Position numbers and translations under genes: made by a program. Below, in pieces: positions 36,169-49,791 of a stretch of DNA of 64,000 nucleotides. The stretch's first letter is position 1. Every line of letters starts with the position of its first letter. The notes below the pieces were generated by a model that made no database searches, was not told the origin of the DNA, and saw nothing but the letters and a program-made list of their open reading frames with translations. Origin of the DNA: Spongilla lacustris (Eukaryota > Porifera > Demospongiae > Spongillida > Spongillidae); contig OX442417.1 in the NCBI GenBank assembly GCA_949361645.1, positions 8,664,275 to 8,728,274 on the forward strand, given 5' to 3'.

Positions 36169-36865
36169 GCTATAACTCCTCTATACTTTGCAGTTAAGCT
36201 ACCAATTTTTTTCATATGTACCCAATACAGGTGAGTACCTATAGTGTTGTGTTGAGCTCTTAAGTCTCACTCGCTGTGGAGATCGGTAGGAAAGTATCGC
36301 TTTTCAGAGGGAGGCGGGGTCTTACTATGAATTCTGACAAATTAGTTTGACTTAAGGATTAAAATTGACTTTTTATAAATGAGAGGTCTGTGGGGTATCC
36401 ATATATTTTTTTATGTGGCAGCTTGCTATCGGCATTAAACAATCCATGAAATGTTAAAAATCGTAGCATTGAAAGCCATTTTTCACCCGTTTTTAGGATA
36501 TCTCCGTATATCGTGTAGCACATAATCATTAAAAGTTACGTGCAGTGCTTACAAACGCATGATACTTTGGTACATTTTTACTCTGATATACGGAGAAATC
36601 CTAAAAACGGGTGAAAAATGGCTTTCGATGTTACGATTTTTAACATTTCATGGATTGTTTAATGCCGATAGCAAGCTGCCAAAAAAAAAAATATATGGAT
36701 AAAAACCCCAGAGACCTCTCATTTATAAAATGTCAATTTTAATCCTTAAGTCAAACTAATTTGTCCGAATTCATAGGAAGACCCCGCTTCCCTCTGAAAA
36801 GCGATACTTTCCTACCGATCTCCACAGCGAGTGAGACTTAAGAGCTCAACACAACACTATAGGTA
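36169..36865. mobile_element. Foldback element, family B copy 2
   Basis: GTACCTATAGTGTTGTGTTG at the left pairs with CAACACAACACTATAGGTAC at the right (36226 and 36865). Inside, GAGCTCTTAAGTCTCACTCG, GAGATCGGTAGGAAAG and TTTCACCCGTTTTTAGGAT all have inverted partners. The left flank 36169-36225 is the reverse complement of the right flank of copy 1 (10320-10390), so the full element carries longer termini than survive on the right of this copy. No ORF. Confidence 0.85.
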
Positions 36866-36949
36866 CTTCAGGATAATTTGGTAATTTGGTCTTGTTGTCT
36901 TCCTCAGCCGAAGAGAGAATGGTGGCAAAATCTAGTTAATTGAGGTGTG

Positions 36950-37075
36950 TCACAAGGCATCAGTGTCTGTAACACTCATATCCCCTCTGATACTCAGATC
37001 AGTGATTAGGGAGGGTACACCTTCAGCATCATTTGCCTCTTGCACGACTGGTTCTTTTATGATTTCCTTGTAAAG
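36950..37075 (-). pseudogene. Non-LTR retrotransposon fragment
   Basis: A 41-codon minus-strand frame reads LYKEIIKEPVVQEANDAEGV, then PSLITDLSIRG, then VTDTDAL and a stop. It is the same segment as at 32340-32446 but better preserved, with an internal deletion between SIRG and VTDTDA. No other part of the element is adjacent. Confidence 0.65.
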
Positions 37076-37540
37076 TATTGAAATAAAATTCTAACTTCAT
37101 TTTGACATTACAGACCTCCAATATTGCAATTAAATCTAAACTGAATACAGCTCCAAACAGTTTACTATCATCTTCAGAGTTGGTTGATGGTATGTGAATC
37201 ATTTTTCCTTCTTGTTAACATGGTTAGTAAAGACATTCCTCATGAAATGTCTGTCACGACAATTGATGATGATGAAGCCACACAACCATATGTTTCCTAC
37301 ATATGCCAGTTTGTCAAGTGAAAATGCCCTTGTCCCTTATATATACAGGAAACAGTATATTTGTTAAGTTGGAATGAATGGGTAGCTATATTTTGGTGGG
37401 TTTTGCCATATAATTTTGTACTATATATAAAGGCCTATACGTTTTTAAATATATTATAGCCTGGGTCTCCATTTTTCTGCCGGGCTGTACATATGTACAT
37501 ATGTATGCATATGTATAAGCATATGAAATGTTATCCATAG

Positions 37541-39505
37541 TAGGTGCTGATGGTATTATCATATCACCATCTACTAACTATACAACATTTGAGAACAATT
37601 CATCAACATTTACATTCAACTGTTCTGGAAATGGAACATATTTGCTCTGGACAGTGGATGGATATGCAGCTAGTACACCATATGTAGTCAATAAAGGGAT
37701 ATACTATACACCCCCTGTATCACCAGATGGACTTACTATATCTTCTCAGCTCATTGTTCCCATCATCAAAGCTAACAATAACACTGTGGTGGTCTGTACA
37801 GTGCTGGATACATCATTTAACCATCAGCCAAGTGATCCAGTGAGGCTCATTCTCCAAGGTACTGTACTGAACTTAATGAGCACATGAACAAGATAGTAGA
37901 ACCCCTTAGATCAAACATGCATTCACATATAGAATATGTGGATGCAGAGGGTAGGTGTAGTTGCATTCCATGAGCTTGTCACCACACAACAATGCAGTTG
38001 CAGCAAGAAACCTGGTACCACCTTGTCTCACCACCATGCAATATTATTACTTTCCTAGGAATATTAAATCATCTTATTCAAATTGTTTGTTTACTACTCC
38101 AAACCTTGAACCATCATTGCATGTACAAAACATGTTTGTAACTCACCATGACAATACCTAATTGCAACTAACACATATACAGGGTTATTGTCACATCTTG
38201 TACTCTATAAACCTGATGAATAGTACATTATTTGGAGCAATAACTTGTTGCACTCGCTTCAGGTATACTGGATGCTCCATACAACTTTTCAGTAGCCATG
38301 TCCAACACCACATTTGTGTTCTCCTGGGGTGCTCCATACTCTCTTGATGTCACTGACTGCTCCCCTGACATATTCTATTACACTCTTCACTCCTCTATTA
38401 TGTACATGTGTCACCCTCAGAAAATAAATAAATAGCTCAGAAGCATATGTATGTACAGGTAGTTTTTTTTAATTTAATTTGCGAGATGATTTCTCTCACT
38501 TCCTGTTTTGCCTCCTACGTATTGCTTAATTTGTGCAAAAACCACTTTTACAATTCAATGTTCGTACTGATACAGAAAATATGATATAGGTACATCTGTA
38601 TTGACATATTCCTCTGTCTAGGCATACTACCACCACCATCACAGCTCATAATAAATTCCTCAAACTCTACCATAACACTCTTCTGGGTTGCCCCACCTTC
38701 TCTTGAAGTTTCAACTCCTCCCACCATATCCCATTACATACTTGGTAACAATGTCACCAACATTCCAAAGACCATCAGTAATCCTGTAGTATGCAAGCCT
38801 GCTATGCCTTGTAATTCATCACTTGATATAAATGACTCATCATTTGTAATAAATACTGGAGAGCAAAATACAACCATCTTGGACTATAATGGTACAATAA
38901 TTGAGTTTACATTCTTTGCTGTCAATGGAGCTGGAAATGGAATTGCAATATATACTTATGTACATTCAAAGAAGGCACTGACAGGTTAGTATGCTACTTA
39001 CATGTGTATGTGAATGTTATAGTTAAGATGGATGTGTTTCAGTGGAATTTACAAGTTTGTATGTAGCACCTGTTTCATTAATTGTATACACACAAAAACA
39101 TGCTTGTATTGAAATAATATATTTTACATGTCCTGTACAACACTGTTTTAGTGCCTATGTTTTTAAAAACAATGTATGTGTAGTTTGTGCATATGTTTTA
39201 ATTTGATTTTTTAAAACGTCTTGTGTCTCAGCAATTTTTGTTGTTGATAAACCCATCTAATCCCATGTACGCTTGTGTGAATAAACATCAATGTGCATGG
39301 ATGATTTTTCTTCATGCACATAGGATTTCAAACAACTGTTATCACAACTACAAAACTTACAGTATCCATTGATAGGCCTACCACTACTCCCATTGGCCAC
39401 TACAAAAAAACTTCACCAAATGCTATTGGTAGGAAGTGGTTATGATAATTATAAAATTGTCAAAGTTCAATACCGCCTTCGAATGCATGTATTCTGTGTA
39501 TATGT

Positions 39506-39539
<34 letters not shown>

Positions 39540-39831
39540 ACACATTTGATCATACAGTGTATGGAGCTATCAGTGGAACATCAGCAGTGTTGATATCAAT
39601 GGTTATAGTCATGGTCTGTGTAGGTGTCTACATCAGATGTAAACATAAAGGTACAGTGATGGTTTTGGTGCTGTACTCTAAATAGTGCACACTTCTGTAG
39701 GAAACATCAAAAGCACCCAAATTGAACTTGAACAGAACAATGCATATGAAGTGATTAACAAACTGTCATGTCCTTTGGATGAAGAGAACATGGAGCCATG
39801 TCCTGCATATGGAGTAGTGTCTGTAGTCTGA
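37541..39831 (+). CDS. Ig-FN3 single-pass membrane receptor (gene 2)
   Basis: Exons, all joined in phase 1. 37541-37858 is an Ig domain (TFTFNCSGNG, LLWTVDG, NNNTVVVCTVLD). 38263-38435 is a truncated FN3 exon with an in-frame stop, probably skipped. 38622-38984 is an FN3 domain (TLFWVAPPS, then EFTFFAVNGAGNG, with paired cysteines in CKPAMPC). 39324-39428 is a Thr-rich linker. 39558-39650 is a transmembrane exon (SAVLISMVIVMVCVGVYI followed by basic RCKHK). 39701-39831 is a cytoplasmic tail ending GVVSVV, then TGA. Several N-glycosylation sites lie outside. The tail has NAYEVI and PAYGVV tyrosine motifs. It appears to be a cell-surface recognition or adhesion receptor with phosphotyrosine signalling potential. 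The first exon with a signal peptide is not identified. The Ig exon is a close paralogue of gene 1. Confidence 0.82.
38263..38435 (+). pseudogene. Truncated FN3 exon inside receptor gene 2
   Basis: After acceptor CGCTTCAG the phase 1 frame reads ILDAPYNFSVAMSNTTFVFS, WGAPYSLDV and DIFYYTLHSS, the first half of an FN3 domain and parallel to the intact exon at 38622 (ILPPPSQL...LFWVAPPS). It then hits TAG at 38433-38435 without the second half or a donor. Either this is a decayed duplicate exon that is skipped, or its use would give a soluble, membrane-free isoform. Confidence 0.65.
39701..39831 (+). CDS. Cytoplasmic tail exon of receptor gene 2 with two tyrosine motifs
   Basis: After acceptor TTCTGTAG the frame encodes about 43 residues, ending at TGA (39829-39831). 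It contains two YxxV/I-type sites: NNAYEVI and CPAYGVV, separated by 17 residues. The spacing is longer than the classical ITAM and the minus-2 residues (N, P) do not fit a strict ITIM, so these are best described as possible SH2-docking or sorting motifs. The tail also has an acidic stretch LDEENME. Confidence 0.72.
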
Positions 39832-40166
39832 CTACTATACATCCACCTTAAAATAATTGCATACTCTAATGTAAATATGCAATGGGCAATTTTAATATCA
39901 ATTATTTTGCTCATAACTTGCTAGTTACTCATTGTGAAAATGTATTGCCTCTATAGGTACATGTAACCTTTCCACAAGTAAGATAGGTGATCATACATTG
40001 AGTCATAATGGTGACTTACCTACATGTCCACATGTATCTTGTCAAACTCTTCTTTGCAACTATTTTAATATGATGATGCCTCTAACTACATCATTGTCTT
40101 ATCTCTCTCTTATAATTCTTTGTTGCTCTGCTCTTTGCTGCTTTTAAATTGCACCCGTTTTTTTCT
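39832..40166. other. 3' flank of receptor gene 2
   Basis: AT-rich DNA after the stop codon, probably including the 3' untranslated region. No clear AATAAA is adjacent and no other feature was recognised. Confidence 0.4.
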
Positions 40167-41139
40167 GCAGCACTATAAATGACAAGTCATTAATGTAGTA
40201 CTATTAACTTGTGTCCCAGCTTGCATGTATGTAAATCCTATTTTAATGTTGATACTTGATCAGGTGAATTTCTATATAACTAAATTGGAATTTTGATTAG
40301 TTAATTAGCCCATGATGGGATAAGACTAACAGCAGATTTAGGATCACATTGGATATGTGGGATCAATGTACATGTAAAAGAGCTGCTGAATAGTGCTTTA
40401 AGCTGGCAGTCATCCAGCAGGATAGCAGCTGGTACATGGTGAGTCCACAATGACCTCTGTTGAGATCACCACAGTATGTGGGATGACATAATTGAAGTAA
40501 CCAATGGAGGTGGCCAGACATGGCACATAATCAGTACAGTGCACAACTAGGTAAGATACCTAAAGGATCATAATTATGCAGAACTGTGCACACTTTGGAT
40601 GTACCAAGAAACCAAGTGTTTCCACAACACCAAATGTTAAGCAATTCAGGGAACTCCCAAAAAAAGCTGTTTTTCACAACATCCTCAATTTATTTACTTT
40701 TTTGCTATTAGAACTTTGATGCAAAACAAATTCAGAGTAGGACAATTAATAAACAGGCACATGGGAAACATAATGAAAACACCACACTACTGCCCACACC
40801 CAGGACCACTGGTATGATATATCCTGCCATGTAGCTAGTGTCACTTGCATTGCATGAGGACAAACATGATGTTGCTAGGCAGCGACATGGTGTCATAGCA
40901 GCTGGGGCTGTTATTGCATACTATAGATTCTACCTGTGTCAGGAAAAAATAATAATTCTATCTGAGGAAGTTGTCATTTAAAACTGTAAAAAGTAAGCTC
41001 TTTGAGTTCTATGATTTAGTACTCTGATCAGGAATGGAGTGTTAGACAAAAGGAGGTAATTTAAGTTTGTTATAATTTGTTATAAAAACTGAGCTACAAT
41101 ATGTAAACACTATCATTTGAGCACACACATATGCAAGCA

Positions 41140-41497
41140 AACAACAATTGCTGGAACACAAAAACTGCCCTGTTTCTTGCCGCTGACAACCAGGACCCTA
41201 CAGGTGAAGGAATACAGTACAAACAGTGTTTGCCGCACTGAGACTGTAGACAGGTTGTCTTTATGCAGCTCTGTGAGCATTAAAGATGCTAAAGGCTACG
41301 TGGCAGTGATATATGACAGTGCTTGGTGGGTTGGCTATGTTTTGAAGACAGATCCTGAATTACAGGAGGTAACTGTAACCTTCCTCTATCCTCATGGACC
41401 AAACAAGTCTTTCTCCTATCCTGACCCAGCTGATGTTTTGACAGTTCATATTAGTGACCTTTTAATTTCTGTAGATCTGAAGACATACATTGGATGA
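41140..41497 (+). pseudogene. C-terminal part of a transposon-associated DDE-like protein (copy A)
   Basis: The frame reads IAGTQKLPCFLPLTTRTLQV, then KEYSTNSVC, YVAVIYDSAWWVGYVLKTD and FLYPHGPNKSFSYPDPADVL, ending DLKTYIG and stop. The pattern YVAV.YD..WW.G.V with HPHGP...F.WP is the C-terminal domain of an uncharacterised protein family that is repetitive in cnidarians, insects and sponges (recognised from memory). The upstream catalytic part is missing because of the deletion near 41147. The first residues of the open frame (MSTHICKQ) come from the other side of that deletion. Confidence 0.7.
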
Positions 41498-41614
41498 ACT
41501 TATATTCTAACAGACAAGGAAATGGACACTGCAACAAAAGCCCTGTATAGCCATCTACATGAATAGAGTACAATTACTTCCTGTATATACATTTTAGAAG
41601 TGCATTCTTGTTAT

Positions 41615-42584
41615 GGTGCACCAAGCCATAACTTGCCAAAACTGCATAATACATTTAGATTAATGTACTGAACCTTAGGATTGACAAAATGACTTCAGAC
41701 TTTCATATTATATCAGCCACACTGAGGACAACATACATGTATGAGTGCTGTTTAATGTATTCAATAACTAAAATAGTAAAATGACTAATCGAAAGTTGCA
41801 TCTTTCTTTCAAACCAATCAACTTTTCAAATCAGTGCAGTAAAAATCAGCCAATATTTTATTTATGTGTATGGACTTAGTGACTATGAAGTTACAGAAGG
41901 GATTTCTTTTTTCATTTTAAGGGAATTAGTAATTCATTAAAAATGCGTTTTCAGTAGGGTTGACAGAAAGCGATTCAAGTCCAGCAGTATATAATCCCAA
42001 GCAATTATTTTTCTAAAGTAAACAGGTCATACTATAAATTTACAGAGGCTTTTGTTCAAAAAAGATCTCCTGTACCTGGATTTATCATATAAAAGTTTAC
42101 ACTTAAATTACAGATCTACCTAATTATGATGTTTATATACACTTTTCATCAAACTCTCAATGTCAGAGCCTGCCTTGTGATCTTGTACATGTACATAGAT
42201 ATTGGTTTTCCTAAAGGAGTTTTGTATTGTCTCAGGAGTTTTTTAGTCCATTCAATCTGGTATTATTTTCTGCACTTTTGGGAGTGTATAATTGTTGCCT
42301 CTGTTATTTCACACGTTGTGCTACAAAAACTGAAGAGCTGTTACAATATGCACACTACAAACACAATTTTCTATTCACATTTATATGATATAAGGTTATG
42401 CAATCAATTGATTCGATTGGACAACCATAGCAACCGTCACATATCATCAAAGTCAGCCAATTTATATAGATCTGATAGAGGGTCAAAAATAAGGTATTGA
42501 CTCATAATTGGTTGCTATGGTGATTATCTTTAGTTTTTGTGATACTTGAAATAATGTTTTTGGCAAGTTATGCCTTGGTGCACC
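41615..42584. mobile_element. 970-bp inverted-repeat element with TTAT target duplication
   Basis: Termini are GGTGCACCAAGCCATAAC and, at the other end, the near reverse complement ending CCTTGGTGCACC, with TTGCCAAAA continuing the inverted repeat inward. TTAT flanks both sides (41611-41614 and 42585-42588). Copy B of the host segment has the uninterrupted site (CTTG TTAT TGTGATC, 59992-60006), giving direct evidence of insertion and a 4-bp duplication. No transposase is seen. The 124-codon ORF inside has no domain features. Family unassigned. Confidence 0.9.
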
Positions 42585-43232
42585 TTATTGTGATCAGTGT
42601 ACACATAAGTGTACATAAATAAAATTCATATAATTGCAGTTATGATACTCTACATAAACTGTTTAGATTGTAGCAGCCACTAACAGAACCAAACCAAGGT
42701 TGGACTATGTTAAATGCACACATTCCCCCTTGTGGGTGCCTCAGCCCAAGGTCAGCCCGATCCAAAATCTATCATACATGCTCCTTCTGCACAACATATT
42801 ATATATTAATTTTTTGGTGTGATTTGGTTTGGGGCAAGGGTTGTTACTAAAATTATACAGAAGAAAAAGAGGCAGAATTGTATAAACAGATACGATACTT
42901 GTAATTTATGTACTACTTTAAATAGTCTAATAAATAAGGTTTATTTTGATGCCAAAACAGTAGTTGTAAGTTGATGGGATCAAAACCTACAATTAGTCCA
43001 AGTTGCAAAAGTTGACTAAAAGGTGAACTTTTGGTCGGCGATAATCTCCCAAACGACTAGACCTGGGAAGGTGACCTTTTGTATAAAGCAATGTCTCATG
43101 ACCCTGTAGCTATAAAATACATTTTCATGGAAATCGGAGTGAGTCGTACAGTAACTTGCGTATGCTTGGCTAAGATTGTCCCAGTTACAGCTTTTAAAAT
43201 TAACACACACACAACATAACATATACATGTAT

Positions 43233-45940
<2,708 letters not shown>

Positions 45941-46822
45941 TTTAGCTGGTACATATATCTTAACACTTGGCACACTAACTATTATTTCCCGCATTGTTAA
46001 CTGACCTTACAGCTATTTTAGCCTAGGATTTTGGTCCTAGGCTACAATACACCTGTGGGTGTGGTGTAGTATGAGTGTCAGGGGTTAATAACAGTGGTCT
46101 ATGCACAGAATGTGATTTATACCATATATGGCAGTGACATGTCAAGTCATCATGTAAAGAAACTTTACAAATTATATCCAACGCATTATATAAATTATAT
46201 AATTATATTATGAACTTTATGCTATGCTTTAGATTTTGTTGCAATTTCTTATTTTTTTCAGTCCTTATATGAAAGTAACTTTGGTGCAAAAAACTCAAAA
46301 AACTTTAATGAAATTAAAACCACACACACACACACATATATGTACACACACATGGTTAAAAGAAATGCATGCAACTGAAAAAATGTGCGAATTTTAAGTT
46401 ACAGCGAACAACTAACATGCACACAACACACACACATGGCTAGCAATTTCCAAATCTACAATGTACTTTTTTATATGCTTAGTGCTAAAGACCTGTCTTA
46501 CTACTCCCTTCTTTTAACATGTTGCTCTGATACACCTGAAGATTGTGTGTTGTGCAAAGGACTGTTACCAGTACAGTAAAAACTGCTGAACTGATTACAT
46601 CAGGTAAACACATATTTCTATCTGTTTAATTCATGTATGCAGAATATTACATGAATATGCAAATTTATATTAACTATTAAGCTATGGGTCATACACAATG
46701 TACTTGTACATACATTGTATGTATGAATGCATACATTGTATATCCTCCCTCACACTACCATCCATTACCTCCACCACCCATTCCCTCTCCACATTACACA
46801 ACCCTCCCTCCACGCTACTCAC
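45941..46822. other. Non-coding DNA with a satellite remnant
   Basis: Contains a short hairpin at 46019-46044 (TAGCCTAGGA stem), satellite unit remnants near 46315-46435, and a stretch at 46440-46540 (CTAGCAATTTCCAAATCTAC) that recurs at 48530-48630. Confidence 0.6.
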
Positions 46823-47165
46823 CAGGTGCCTGGACAGCCTTATGAATGGCCTCTACCACCATGGGCATCAGAGCAGTGGAGTTGTCCCTCTTGTAGCTTC
46901 AGTGGTCCAGTCCTCAAAGGGGGCCAGCACAGAGGGCATGACACCGGACCCTGACAGTCCCAACCACCTGTTGGAACCATCCGTGCATGAAAGTTTGACC
47001 ACTTGGTACAGAGCATTGGCCCAGCAGATGGACTGGGTGGGGCAGTCTATGGTGAGGCCATTGGGCCAGCCAAGGTACAGGGTATGGAAGAAGGTCCTGT
47101 TGGTGCCATCCATGGAAGCATGGGTAATCATGGGAGTGGCGCCACAGTTTGTTATGCAGAGGTGA
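46823..47165 (-). pseudogene. Decayed LDL-receptor class B (YWTD) propeller exon
   Basis: Read on the minus strand between acceptor GCACTTCAG and donor CCTG|GTGAGT. The frame gives LCITNCGATPMITHASMDG, then TNRTFFHTLYLGWPNGLTID, ICWANALYQVV and LSCTDGSNR, then FEDW, all matching YWTD repeats of LRP-type proteins. Signature residues are mutated: LYWTD has become LCITN and LYWADA has become ICWANA. Near 46885 a 1-base deletion shifts the frame, after which WSYKRDNSTALMPMVVEAIH and KAVQAPG continue in another frame. It is an exon of an LRP-like extracellular receptor, now a pseudogene fragment. Confidence 0.78.
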
Positions 47166-48064
47166 CTGAAGTGCAGATGGGAAGGACAGTGAAGATGGGG
47201 GTGGAAGGTGATCGAGTGTGACAGTAGAGGGAGATGGAGTACATGTAATAACTGCATTTGTGCACGTACATGTACATAATTGTGCATTTGCCAATGTGCA
47301 ACTGGCAACAGTCAAAGGGTCAACAGTCAATTACATTTCATGGCCAGAACACAAGCATGTTTAAAACATACAATGTACATGTACCACATACCCATACATG
47401 TATGCTGGGTCAACCAAAATGGCCCTTGACTTGCCCAGACCATTGGCAAATAATATGGAATGCTTTGCTGCATCTGTAAGCTAAATGCACCACAAACAGT
47501 TCACGAAACAGCAATTGTTGCTAAATGCTCTCATACATGTAATTAATAACTACTGATAATACCTACATGTAAATAAAGCATCCAACATCATAATTTTTTT
47601 TAAGTCAATCACTGGTGTTTGCGGCCCAATGTTTTGTGGCCACTAGATTTGTTTTCCAAAAAAATTGAAATGAGGACATTTCATTCCCTTAATTAACAAT
47701 GACCTTGACAACACTTGGAACATAAGCTTACTCAAAAACAGCGATGGAGTAATCACCATTTTAACACCGTACAAGGAAAGGAACACCTTTTTGTATTTGT
47801 GTTTAAAACCATGAGGCCTTGAAAGTGACAATCAAAACGCTGGCATATACATGTAGATATGTTACACATGTACAAATATACATGCACATGTACATATGTA
47901 CAATTTTAATACATAAACCTGCATGGACATGTATTGTAATCACCTCTATTAATCAGCCTGGACTGAGATTTTGTGCATCGATCGAAGGTAATTAGAGAGT
48001 TTTACCATGCAACATTGTTTTATTTTTTTTGCCGGGTTTATTGACTTTTTCATCCTATACAACT
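47166..48064. other. Non-coding DNA
   Basis: No exon recognised. ACATGT clusters near 47265, 47370 and 47860-47900. 47600-47690 resembles 6200-6300. Confidence 0.5.
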
Positions 48065-48908
48065 AGGTACATTTACATTATCCTTAACCTTAATTCTCCA
48101 GGTCCAAGTCCTACGCGTAAGACCAATATTTGAAAATTCATCATAAATAGAAATGCAGTTTTTTAGCATCCATTTCTCTACTGTTGTTTGATGTGTCTAT
48201 CATGCTAAATTTACCAATTGTCAGCCTATTTTTTAAATCACACCCATGGTTACACAATGCAAATAAACAGATACGGTTCTTAAAAATGCATTATGTAGAG
48301 AATTTAATTGTCACAGAAAAATGTACGACAAGTACAACTTTTTTTAAAAATGTTTTTTGAAGCATGATGTGTGGGCTACTTTATACATTCTACGGCAGTG
48401 TTTTTTCTCTAATTAATTTTGCCATTTTTACCGAAAATGCACTGTACGTTTTCAAGATTTTGTCCATTTACTTGGCTATTCCCGCCACATGCGTCAGACA
48501 AATATCTATCATTCATAAGCTTGTGGAGCTAGCAATTTCCAAATCTACATGTACAATGTACTTTTTTATATGCTTAGTCCAAAAGATCTGTCCTACTACC
48601 CCCATATTTTAAAAGGTTGCTCTGATCTTCCCAACATTACTTTTTGGTACTTTAATTGCTTTGCAATGTACTGCAAATACCTCTTTTAGCAATGCAGTAT
48701 TGATTTTATTTGACAATCTTTGAAGATTTGCAAGAAAGTGAAAATATTTTCTGAATTAATAACCATTTCTACAGTACAATGAGATTTTGGTTTATTTTTT
48801 GATAATATGAGTTTGCTAAAAATTTTAACTTGTGTCCTATGCGTAGGACGCTAATCCTACGCGTAGGACGATGGGAGATTAAAGGTTACAGGATACACAA
48901 TACCTACT
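48065..48908. mobile_element. Possible inverted-repeat element with CCTACGCGTAGG motifs
   Basis: The left end TAGGTACATTTAC...TATCCTTAACCTTAATTCTCC and the reverse complement of the right end (TAGGTATTGTGTATCCTGTA...TTTAATCTCC) align with mismatches. GTCCTACGCGTA at the left mirrors the paired TACGCGTAGGAC motifs at the right (48836-48870). The target duplication is unclear and there is no ORF. Confidence 0.55.
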
Positions 48909-49607
48909 AAATTTCATATAAGACTTTATATTAAAGAATACAAAACCCATGACATTCTTATAATGAATTTCTTCAATGAAAAACAACACACACACAGACA
49001 TGGTTAAAGAAATGCATGCAACTGAAAAAAGTGTACAGGAACTTTACGTTACAGCTTAAAGTTAATACACTTTTCCATTTCTTTAATATGATATTCATAC
49101 ACATGTACCACAAGGTTACTAATTTATTCACAAATCAGGAAATGAATTTGATTCTAACAGCATAGCTTTATCAGCCTGGTACAAAATTGCATGTGCAAAG
49201 CATTTAAAGAATCCATAAAGGTTTTGGACACACTCAACACAAACACACACTGTAACACAAACATGCACAAACATGCAGAAACACACTAACACACACTATC
49301 CACATTTAAAATAAATATCATATAAACACATACATGTACATGTTCTCATAAGACTCATATGAAGGTTTTCAACACTTTGAACACAATTCAACATCACACT
49401 AACACATTGGTTTCTCATAAGACTTTTCTTAAAGCTCTTACAGAAGTGTTACATGTAACATGCTTACAAGGAGAGGACCCGGAAAGTTAGTTTATCTTTA
49501 AATAAATAAAATAATCTAAACATGTACTAAAGTGCAATTAGGCATTGGAATTTATTAATACACTGACTGCACCAACCTCTAGCCATGAGGCTTTCTATTG
49601 AACATTA

Positions 49608-49609
<2 letters not shown>
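48909..49609. repeat. Non-coding DNA with isolated satellite unit
   Basis: One satellite core at 48985-49075. The segment 49250-49480 (CACTAACACACACTATCC, ACACAATTCAACATCACACTAACAC) is duplicated at 50060-50400. Confidence 0.65.
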
Positions 49610-49693
<84 letters not shown>

Positions 49694-49758
49694 TGGTTCA
49701 AAGAAATGCATGCAACTGAATAAATGTGTGCAGAAATTTTAAGTTACAGCTTAAAATT

Positions 49759-49791
<33 letters not shown>

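Larger units (their letters stand above)
40167..43230. repeat. 3-kb segmental repeat, copy A
   Basis: Collinear with 57653-60637, in the same orientation. Shared landmarks include CATGATGGGATAAGACTAAC, CTAGGCAGCGACATGGTGTC, the WWVGYVL-coding stretch and GGTCGGCGATAATCTCCC. Two structural differences distinguish it from copy B. It lacks about 0.9 kb at the junction near 41147, and it contains an extra 970-bp element (41615-42584). Both copies run directly into CA repeats at their right end. Confidence 0.88.

Noticed and set aside
42126..42500. 124-codon ORF inside the 970-bp element
   Set aside because: AT-rich composition and no transposase motif. Probably chance.
46019..46044. Rho-independent-terminator-like hairpin
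   Set aside because: A bacterial terminator has no meaning in this eukaryotic context. It is a short chance palindrome.
46698..47165. 155-codon plus-strand ORF
   Set aside because: It is the antisense shadow of the YWTD exon, which is the strand with recognisable domains.
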